Source: Verrucomicrobiota bacterium (GTDB taxonomy: Bacteria; Verrucomicrobiota; Lentisphaeria; Victivallales; Victivallaceae). Taken from it: a DNA stretch of 8,156 bases. Below, piece after piece: positions 1 through 5,985 of the stretch. A program made the position numbers and the translations under genes. Each line of letters begins with the position of its first letter. Within the stretch, counting starts at the first letter, position 1. The notes under the pieces were generated by a model. It ran no database searches, was not told where the DNA came from, and saw nothing but the letters and a program-made list of their open reading frames with translations. The stretch lies in the NCBI GenBank assembly GCA_023459755.1, contig JAEWSS010000050.1, forward strand, positions 1-8,156, read 5' to 3'.

Positions 1-471
1 CTGGTGGCCAACCGGTTCGGCGTGCTGGCCAGAGTTGCCGGGCTGTTCAGCGGCCGCGGCTATAATATTATTTCGCTGACGGTTAATCCGACTCACGATG
101 CGAAGTTTTCCCAGATGACCATTGTCACCTCCGGCGACGAGGCTATTATCGAGCAGATCGAAAAACAGCTTCAGAAACTGGTTGACGTGGTGAAAGTGCA
201 GACTTTGAGCGGAGGCAATTTCATTGAACGCGAGATGGCGCTGTTCAAGATCAAAGCCGGCAACGCCGCCGAGCAGGGGCAGATCATTCAGCTGGTGGAG
301 GTGTTTCAGGGCAAGGTCATCTATGTGGCGCCGGGGCGGATGACGGTGGAGATTTCCGGCGATTCCGATAAAATCGACAATTTCACCAGTATGGTTCGTG
401 AATTCGGCATTCTTGAGATGGCGCGTTCCGGGCGGGTGGCGATCAGCAAAAAAATATCCGCGGATAATTGA
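1..471 (+). CDS. ilvN: Acetolactate synthase small (regulatory) subunit, 5' end off the window
   Basis: This is the regulatory subunit of acetohydroxyacid synthase. It activates the catalytic subunit (IlvB/IlvI) in the first common step of valine, leucine and isoleucine synthesis and carries valine feedback control in the cytoplasm. 156 codons are visible and the frame is open to base 1. By alignment from memory with E. coli IlvH (163 aa), about seven N-terminal residues are missing, so the GTG at 4-6 is internal. An N-terminal ACT domain spans about residues 1-75 (motifs LFSGRGYNI and SLTV) and the ALS small-subunit C-terminal domain about 78-150 (ending in EMARSGRVAISK). N4, G7 and N22 line up with IlvH N11, G14 and N29, where substitutions give valine resistance, so valine inhibition is probably intact. 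ilvB would be expected just upstream. ilvC does not follow, because a terminator comes directly after the stop. Family assignment is certain; whether the symbol should be ilvN or ilvH is convention. Confidence 0.96.
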   Translation: MVANRFGVLARVAGLFSGRGYNIISLTVNPTHDAKFSQMTIVTSGDEAIIEQIEKQLQKLVDVVKVQTLSGGNFIEREMALFKIKAGNAAEQGQIIQLVEVFQGKVIYVAPGRMTVEISGDSDKIDNFTSMVREFGILEMARSGRVAISKKISADN

Positions 472-478
472 ATCCGCG
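459..478. other. Small inverted repeat spanning the ilvN stop codon
   Basis: CGCGGAT (459-465) is a perfect 7-bp inverted match to ATCCGCG (472-478), separated by a 6-base loop that contains the ilvN TGA (469-471). It abuts the A-run that opens the adjoining terminator, so the two hairpins sit in tandem. On the + strand it lies upstream of the main terminator stem and would only fold after the ribosome leaves. On the - strand it lies downstream of the main U-tract and could act as a second barrier. The fold is seen by eye; any function is inferred. Confidence 0.5.
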
Positions 479-514
479 AAAAAAAGAGCGCCGGAATTTC
501 CGGCGCTTTTTTTT
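479..514. terminator. Bidirectional intrinsic terminator between convergent genes
   Basis: A perfect 9-bp stem (487-495 with 499-507) with a 3-base loop is flanked by seven A (479-485) on the left and eight T (507-514) on the right. Read on +, it ends ilvN with a U-tract. Read on -, the same stem is followed, after one C, by seven U and ends the four-gene - strand series, whose last stop is at 542-544. Its position 8-36 bases past the ilvN stop and 28 bases past the other stop fits a shared Rho-independent terminator. Confidence 0.93.
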
Positions 515-541
515 GTTGCCGCCGACGGGTTGCGCCGCCGG

Positions 542-2560
542 TTATTTTATGGACAACACGAGATGCTCCTTGAGCGATTTCTCCGGTATTTTGACGGTCA
601 GCGTCGGTCCATTGTCGGTAAAATCCAGCTCCGCCGGTTCGCCGTGAAGCGAGCTTGCGGCAACGCGTTTTACCGTGCGGGCATCCGGCTTTCTCAACGT
701 GACGGTGAACGCCGGGTTTTCCGGATAAGGCAGTTCGTCGGTCATTCGATAGCCGTCCGGCGAGGCGGGGCCGTCCAGCGTTCCGGCGGTGTTGAGAATG
801 TGCGCGGTCCACGCTCCGGTGGCGGGATTGACGAGGGACGAGATCAGAGTGCCTTCCGGAGCGTCGGAGGAAATGTCCCAAACTCCGGCGAGTTTCGAGC
901 GAACCAGTTTGAGAATCGCTTCGCGTTTATTTTTTTCATCGGCGGTCGGCGGCTGCCAGTCTTCCGGCGGCACCAGATCGCGATTCCAGGCCAGAACACG
1001 TTCAAGCGGACGGACAAAGAGCGCATCCGACGGCAGTTTGTCAATATTCGCCGAGTTTCCCAGCAGGGCGGCAACTTCCTCCGGACTGCGGTATCCGTAG
1101 TTTTCATAAGTGCGGCTGCCGGATTCGCCCAGCCACAAGACATGTCCGCCGTTTTCCGCAAATGACTTGATTGCCGAAATTTCGTCATCATGCATGAAGC
1201 GGACTTCGGGAACGATCAGCAGTTCGCATTTTTTAAGCGAACCGAGGTTGAAATCCGGCCGGCCGACGTATATAAACGGCTGGTTTCCGAAGATCATGGT
1301 CTGGGCGATTGCGCCGGACAGCGTTGAGTAGCGGAGGTCGAGTTGGCGGCTTGTCCCCGAATCGTATATGGCGACGCGGGCAAACGGTGAAAATCCGGCG
1401 ATAATATCGTAATTCGGTTTTTCAAAATCGCGCATCGGCTGTTCGGGAAAAGTCTTATTGTCGCGGTCGTCCGGCATGTAAATGTGTCCGGCGTAGAGGC
1501 ACAGCATCCAGAAAAACTCGCGCTGTTTTTGGGTGGCCGGACAGCCGAGACTCATTGGCGGAGCCTGATGCCAGCGGCCGACCATGGAACGGTGTTGGGC
1601 CTCAACCAGATATTCCGGATACGAGTAGCGCAGTGCGCCGCCGAACGCCTCCTGAAAAGTCCAGTCCAGATAATGATAGTCGTCCAGCGTTACCGGCACG
1701 ATGTGTTTCCAGGAAACTCCGGCGGCGCAGTAATGCGGATAGAGCAGCTTGGTGTGGCCGCGTTTTACGGCGTCATCGCCGACGGCGTCGGCAAAATTAA
1801 CGATGCTGCTGTAACGGAAATCCTGCCATGCGGTGTAAATTTGCGAGTTCTGATCCGCCATGACCTTGTCCCAATCCTCGCCGGTCGGCAAATCGAAGCC
1901 GTATTGCTCCTTGAAGATTTTTCGGCAGTGAACGCAGGCGCAGGTTTCCGGTTCCATGAACCAGAGGTCGTCGGCGAGGATGCCGTCGAGTCCGGCGTTG
2001 TAGAGTTTTTCCAGATAGTCGAAGTATATTCGGCGGAAGTCCGGATTGTTCAGGCAGGTGGCGTAATTGTGGTAAAGGTTGGTGAACATCGGCTTCCCGG
2101 TGCGGGCGGAAACCTGGAAAAGCGAACCGACCGGAACCCCGTGACAATCGGTGTTAAGATCCATGTCCGCCTCATAGGTCGGCCAATACGATGGGTTGTT
2201 GCGCGGTTCTCCGGGCAGATAGCTGTACATTATGGTGGCGGAGTGGTGTTCAATTACATAAATGCCGTATTTATGGAAAGCTCTGCACAGTTTTTCGACG
2301 GTTTCGGCCATTTTGTCGAACCCGCGGTAATAGTTCCAGAGATAGTGGGTGGAGTTGAAGGTCATGGCGTGGGTAACGCCGTGATCGGCGAAGGTTTTGG
2401 CGAGTTGGTCAAAGTCTTCGTCGGTCCAGTCGAAATACATCTGATCAAAAACGGTGACAAACTTCCAGGTCGCCCGCTGTTTGTCCGGGTGAAAATCCGC
2501 TGCCATTGCGGAGGTGAACAGCAGCGAGCAGAGTAGAAAAGCCGACGGTGATAACTTCAT
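542..2560 (-). CDS. Secreted GH42-like TIM-barrel protein with beta-galactosidase trimerisation-type domain
   Basis: A predicted exported glycoside hydrolase-like protein of 672 aa; substrate unknown. Residues 1-20 form a clear Sec signal peptide (MK, a hydrophobic SAFLLCSLLF core, cleavage after AMA). About 30-375 resemble the GH42 (clan GH-A) barrel: C169 in CLNNPDF and the C207-x-C209-x2-C212 cluster match the four zinc cysteines of GH42 beta-galactosidases. About 395-510 look like the GATase-like trimerisation domain (LLIVPEVRFM, then FAENGGHVLWLGE). About 560-672 look like a beta-rich C-terminal domain ending in VKIPEKSLKEHLVLSIK. The GH42 Asn-Glu acid/base pair is Asp-Asp here (197-198), so classical retaining activity is doubtful; a GHL6-type hypothetical hydrolase is the main alternative. 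I chose the ATG at 2558-2560 because AGGA lies 10 bases before it. An in-frame ATG three codons earlier (2567-2569, giving 675 aa) has AGGA only 1 base away. It lies directly downstream of uvrB and is probably last on that transcript. Confidence 0.85.
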   Translation of the reverse strand: MKLSPSAFLLCSLLFTSAMAADFHPDKQRATWKFVTVFDQMYFDWTDEDFDQLAKTFADHGVTHAMTFNSTHYLWNYYRGFDKMAETVEKLCRAFHKYGIYVIEHHSATIMYSYLPGEPRNNPSYWPTYEADMDLNTDCHGVPVGSLFQVSARTGKPMFTNLYHNYATCLNNPDFRRIYFDYLEKLYNAGLDGILADDLWFMEPETCACVHCRKIFKEQYGFDLPTGEDWDKVMADQNSQIYTAWQDFRYSSIVNFADAVGDDAVKRGHTKLLYPHYCAAGVSWKHIVPVTLDDYHYLDWTFQEAFGGALRYSYPEYLVEAQHRSMVGRWHQAPPMSLGCPATQKQREFFWMLCLYAGHIYMPDDRDNKTFPEQPMRDFEKPNYDIIAGFSPFARVAIYDSGTSRQLDLRYSTLSGAIAQTMIFGNQPFIYVGRPDFNLGSLKKCELLIVPEVRFMHDDEISAIKSFAENGGHVLWLGESGSRTYENYGYRSPEEVAALLGNSANIDKLPSDALFVRPLERVLAWNRDLVPPEDWQPPTADEKNKREAILKLVRSKLAGVWDISSDAPEGTLISSLVNPATGAWTAHILNTAGTLDGPASPDGYRMTDELPYPENPAFTVTLRKPDARTVKRVAASSLHGEPAELDFTDNGPTLTVKIPEKSLKEHLVLSIK

Positions 2561-2569
2561 GATTTCCAT

Positions 2570-2577
2570 TTCCTTTT
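2570..2577 (-). promoter_or_regulatory. Ribosome binding site that decides the GH42-like start
   Basis: On the - strand this reads AAAAGGAA. The AGGA core (2571-2574) is 10 bases from the ATG at 2560 but only 1 base from the ATG at 2569, so it supports the downstream start. It lies in the short gap after the uvrB stop (2586-2588). Confidence 0.6.
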
Positions 2578-2585
2578 GGTCTGAT

Positions 2586-4613
2586 TCAACGACGTTTTTT
2601 TCTGACCTGCCTTATTTTGTCGCGCAGATCGGCGGCTCGTTCGAACTCCAGGTCTTTGGCTGCGGCGAACATCTCCTTTTCCAGTTCTTCAACCAGTTGA
2701 TTGAAGTCATCGGGTGACAGGGCGCCGGTTGACTCAAGGTCGATTTCATTGGCACCGAGGATTGCCGCCACCGCCTCTTCCGGCGAATGCACCGCCTGTT
2801 TCTTCACGCTTGCGCCGATGACGTCGGCGATCGTTTCCCTTTTGACCGACGCGATGGTCTTGGGCACAATGTGATTGGCCTCGTTGTATTCCTGCTGTTT
2901 TTGTCGATGGGCGGCGGTGAGGTCGATCAGCGCCTTCATGCTGTCGGTGATCCGCTCGGCGTACAGAATGACCCGTCCGTCGGCGTTGCGGGCGGCGCGG
3001 CCGGCCACCTGAATCAGCGCTCTGGCCGAACGGAGGAACCCCTCTTTGTCCGCGTCGAGAATGGCGACCAGCGCCACCTGCGGCAGGTCGATGCCTTCGC
3101 GCAGCAGGTTGATTCCGATCAGACAGTCGAACGCGCCGTCGCGCAGTTTATTCAGCACCCGCACCCGTTCGAGCGCGTCCATTTCGCTGTGCAGATAACT
3201 GCAGCGCAGACCGGTGTCGCCCAGATAGTCGGAGAGCCGTTCGGCGTTTTTCTTGGTCAGCGTGGTGACGATTACCCGTTCATTTTTTGCGGCGGCGGCG
3301 CGGATTTCGGCCATAACGTCGTCGATCTGCCCCTCCAGCGGGCGGACTTCGATCACCGGGTCGAGCAGTCCGGTCGGCCGGATCACCTGATCCACGGTTC
3401 TGCCGCCGGACTTTTTCATTTCGTAGTCTCCCGGGGTGGCCGAAACATAGACGGTCTGCTTCTGGAGCGCTTCAAATTCGTCGAAGGTCAGCGGCCGGTT
3501 TTCGAGCGCCGACGGCATCCGGAATCCGTGATCGCAGAGTGTCTGTTTTCGGTTGCGGTCGGCCTTGAACATGGCCTGAAGCTGAGGCAGAGTGACGTGC
3601 GATTCGTCGATCACGGTCAGTTTGTCCGGCGGAAAAAAGTCGATCAGGCAGTACGGGCGCGAACCCGGCTGGCGGTTGGCCAGATGCATTGAATAGTTTT
3701 CAATGCCGGAGCAGTAGCCGACCTCCTTCATCATCTCAAGATCGTAAGTGACTCGCTGATAAAGACGCTGCGCTTCCACCAGCAGTCCTTTGCGTTCGAA
3801 CCATGACACCCGGCTGCGCATTTCCTCGCGGATTCGGCCGGCGGCGGCCTCGATGCGGTCGGCCGGCATTACAAAGTGTTTGCACGGAAAAAAGCGGATC
3901 TCGTCCGGACTGCTTTTGACCTTGCCGGAGACGGCGTGCCGGCGTGACAGCGACTCGATCTCGTCGCCCCAGAATCCGACTCGGATGAAATCGTCGCGCT
4001 GCGGCTCAAAAATATCCACCGCGTCGCCGCGAACCCGGAATTGGCCGGCGCTTGGCGCGGTGTCGTTGCGTTCATATTGGATGTCGACCAGCCTGCGCAG
4101 AAAGTCGTTGCGCTTCAGCGTCTGGCCGCGGCGCAGGAATACGCACATCTCGGCGTAGTCATCGGGCGACCCCAACCCGTAGATGCAGGAGACGCTGGCG
4201 ACCACGATCACATCCCGCCGCTCCAGCAGACTGCTGGTGGCGGACAGCCGCAGTTTTTCGATATTTTCGTTGATGCTGGCGTCTTTCGCGATATAGGTGT
4301 CGGTCTGCGGAATGTATGATTCCGGCAGGTAGTAGTCGTAGTAACTGATGAAATATTCGACGGCGTTTTCCGGGAAAAATCCCTTGAATTCGCTGTACAG
4401 CTGCGCCGCCAGCGTCTTGTTGTGCGACAGAACAAGAACGGGCCGGTCAGACTTCGCAATGACATTTGCCAGTGTGAAGGTCTTGCCCGACCCGGTCACG
4501 CCGCGCAGCACCAGAGAGTTTTCTCCCTCCTCAATGCCGCGCGACAGCTGTGCGATCGCTTCAAGCTGGTCGCCCGACGGCGAATATTCGCTGTGAAGCT
4601 TGAATATGGACAT
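2586..4613 (-). CDS. uvrB: UvrABC excinuclease subunit B
   Basis: UvrB is the damage-verifying subunit of bacterial nucleotide excision repair. It receives DNA from UvrA, opens it with its helicase-like fold and recruits UvrC for incision. At 675 aa it matches the family (about 670). In order: Walker A GVTGSGKT (38-45); the damage-probing beta-hairpin rich in Tyr (about 91-108); Walker B DESH (336-339); SATPGDYE (391-398); the REGIDLP segment (505-511); motif VI QVAGRAARN (535-543), where most bacteria have QTIGRAARN; and a C-terminal UVR coiled-coil (about 636-672) used to bind UvrC. All key motifs are present, so it should be active. The start gives the usual N-terminus (FKLHSEYSPSGDQ). Its ribosome site is weak (GGGGA at 4618-4622, 4 bases before ATG), and it begins 12 bases after the adaptor gene's stop, which suggests it is partly fed by read-through translation. 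No LexA-type box was recognised near it. Confidence 0.99.
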   Translation of the reverse strand: MSIFKLHSEYSPSGDQLEAIAQLSRGIEEGENSLVLRGVTGSGKTFTLANVIAKSDRPVLVLSHNKTLAAQLYSEFKGFFPENAVEYFISYYDYYLPESYIPQTDTYIAKDASINENIEKLRLSATSSLLERRDVIVVASVSCIYGLGSPDDYAEMCVFLRRGQTLKRNDFLRRLVDIQYERNDTAPSAGQFRVRGDAVDIFEPQRDDFIRVGFWGDEIESLSRRHAVSGKVKSSPDEIRFFPCKHFVMPADRIEAAAGRIREEMRSRVSWFERKGLLVEAQRLYQRVTYDLEMMKEVGYCSGIENYSMHLANRQPGSRPYCLIDFFPPDKLTVIDESHVTLPQLQAMFKADRNRKQTLCDHGFRMPSALENRPLTFDEFEALQKQTVYVSATPGDYEMKKSGGRTVDQVIRPTGLLDPVIEVRPLEGQIDDVMAEIRAAAAKNERVIVTTLTKKNAERLSDYLGDTGLRCSYLHSEMDALERVRVLNKLRDGAFDCLIGINLLREGIDLPQVALVAILDADKEGFLRSARALIQVAGRAARNADGRVILYAERITDSMKALIDLTAAHRQKQQEYNEANHIVPKTIASVKRETIADVIGASVKKQAVHSPEEAVAAILGANEIDLESTGALSPDDFNQLVEELEKEMFAAAKDLEFERAADLRDKIRQVRKKRR

Positions 4614-4625
4614 AACGTCCCCGAT

Positions 4626-5984
4626 TTACGGTTCCCGCACCGATTCGTCCAGCATCTTGATCAGCGGATGGAAGATGTAGGAGATGATCCGGCGGTCGCC
4701 GGTGATGATCTCCGCCTGGGCCTCCATGCCGGGACGCATGCTGAAGTTCTTCGGTGTCTGCTCGTATTCGCCGGTGATAATGACCCGGCCGCGATAGTAG
4801 CTGTTGCCGCTCATCATCCGCGCGGCGTCAACCGGCTGCTGATTGTTGCGGGTGAACACGTCTTCGCTGATATTGGTCAGTTTGCCCTTCATGGTGCCGA
4901 ACGTCTGGAACGGGAACGGCGTCAGCTTGATCCGTACTTCGTCGCCGAGTTTGACCTTGCTGACGTCTTTCGCCGGAATCTCGATCTCCAGCTCGTACTG
5001 GACGTTGACCGGAATCAGCGTGATCAGCGGTTCGGCTTCGCGCACCGCCGACCCGCGGGCATACTTCGCCACCTCGTGAACGATCGCGTCATGCGGACTG
5101 TTCAGGAAGTAGTAGTCGCGATAGCGGATGACCTTGTTCAGCTGCTGCTTCGCCTGAAGCAGATCCTGTTCGGCGGTATTGAACTCTTCGGCCACCTTCT
5201 GCTCCCAGTCTTCGATGTAGGCCTGCCGCTCGGCTTTGCTGCTGGCGAGCTGGCTTTCATAGGTGGGCAGGGAGTTCAGGTACTGGTCGCGCTGGTTCTG
5301 GTAGCTGATTTCGTTGATTTGCACCTGCGAGAGGTCGAGCACCGAAACCGCGTCTTTCTCCTTCAGCCAGGAGTAGCGTTTGACGATGTCGGAGTATTTT
5401 TCCAGGTTGGCGTTCAGATTGGCGATCGTGACCTTCACGCTTTCGATCTGGCTTTTAGCCGAGGCGATCGCGGCGTCGTAGTAGTCGAGTTTGGCGTCAT
5501 AGGTGCGCTTGCGCTGGTCGAACATGGTCTTCTGAATCTGCTGGTTGCGGTCTTTCGGATTCTTGGGGGTGTAGACCTTGTGTTCGTATTCCGCGAGCAG
5601 CCGCTCATAGGCCGGTTCGAGTTTTGCGATGGTGTCGGTGTAGTTCTTGTAGTCGGCCTCGTTGATGGTGGGGTCGAATTTGAACAGCACATCGCCTTTT
5701 TTCACGCTGTCGCCCTCGCGGACGCACACTTCGTCGATCACCATGCGTTCGGGCGGCATCATGGTGATGTTGTCCACTGTTGAGATCACCTTGCCGTTGC
5801 ACTGGACGATCACGTCCACCTTGCACACGCTGGCCCAGACAATGATCCCGATCATGAATGCGAACAGCCAGATTACGCCCATCCGCGCCCACCAGGGCAG
5901 GCGGCTGTTGGCCAGTTCGATGGCGTCGGGCTGATATTCGATGGCGTCTTTTGCGAGCACCATTTCATTTTTCTTTTCGACCAT
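4626..5984 (-). CDS. HlyD-family type I secretion periplasmic adaptor (membrane fusion protein)
   Basis: An inner-membrane-anchored adaptor that links a type I ABC exporter to a TolC-like outer-membrane channel. Of 452 aa, residues 1-34 are cytoplasmic and 35-54 form one membrane helix (start GVIWLFAFMIGIIVW). A split lipoyl domain follows: first half about 60-105 (VREGDSVKKGDVLFKFDP), second half about 293-325. Between them a long helical hairpin (about 110-290) has its turn near 205-215. The tip carries R203-x3-L207-x6-S214, matching the RxxxLxxxxxxS/T motif that contacts TolC in this family. A beta-barrel domain runs about 328-415, then RPGM (417-420) and the family-typical tail (ISYIFHPLIKMLDESVREP). 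The length is close to E. coli HlyD (478). Its ATG lies 1 base beyond the stop of the ABC transporter gene, with GGAGG inside that gene's last codons, so translation is very likely coupled. A second in-frame Met at residue 8 is less well placed. The partner transporter is certain; no outer-membrane partner is in the window. Confidence 0.95.
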   Translation of the reverse strand: MVEKKNEMVLAKDAIEYQPDAIELANSRLPWWARMGVIWLFAFMIGIIVWASVCKVDVIVQCNGKVISTVDNITMMPPERMVIDEVCVREGDSVKKGDVLFKFDPTINEADYKNYTDTIAKLEPAYERLLAEYEHKVYTPKNPKDRNQQIQKTMFDQRKRTYDAKLDYYDAAIASAKSQIESVKVTIANLNANLEKYSDIVKRYSWLKEKDAVSVLDLSQVQINEISYQNQRDQYLNSLPTYESQLASSKAERQAYIEDWEQKVAEEFNTAEQDLLQAKQQLNKVIRYRDYYFLNSPHDAIVHEVAKYARGSAVREAEPLITLIPVNVQYELEIEIPAKDVSKVKLGDEVRIKLTPFPFQTFGTMKGKLTNISEDVFTRNNQQPVDAARMMSGNSYYRGRVIITGEYEQTPKNFSMRPGMEAQAEIITGDRRIISYIFHPLIKMLDESVREP

Positions 5985-5985
5985 C

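Noticed and set aside
4..6. GTG as the true start of ilvN
   Set aside because: Starting here would drop part of the first ACT strand. The frame continues to base 1 and alignment with IlvH indicates a few more residues upstream.
517..541. GCCGCC-type repeats in the gap before the GH42-like stop codon as a possible second hairpin
   Set aside because: The copies are direct and not inverted, so they do not form a stable stem; they look like chance G+C-rich sequence.
1484..2536. Open frame of about 350 codons on the + strand opposite the GH42-like gene
   Set aside because: No recognisable domain. It lies wholly within the opposite gene, which has a signal peptide and conserved motifs.
2787..3692. 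Open frame of about 300 codons on the + strand opposite uvrB
   Set aside because: Shadow of the well-conserved uvrB reading frame; no independent motif.
4422..5783. Long open frame (about 450 codons) on the + strand opposite uvrB and the adaptor gene
   Set aside because: It is antisense to two genes with unmistakable domain order. Its translation is a low-complexity mix rich in Val, Phe, Asp, His and Arg with no recognisable motif, as expected from a mirrored frame in G+C-rich coding DNA.
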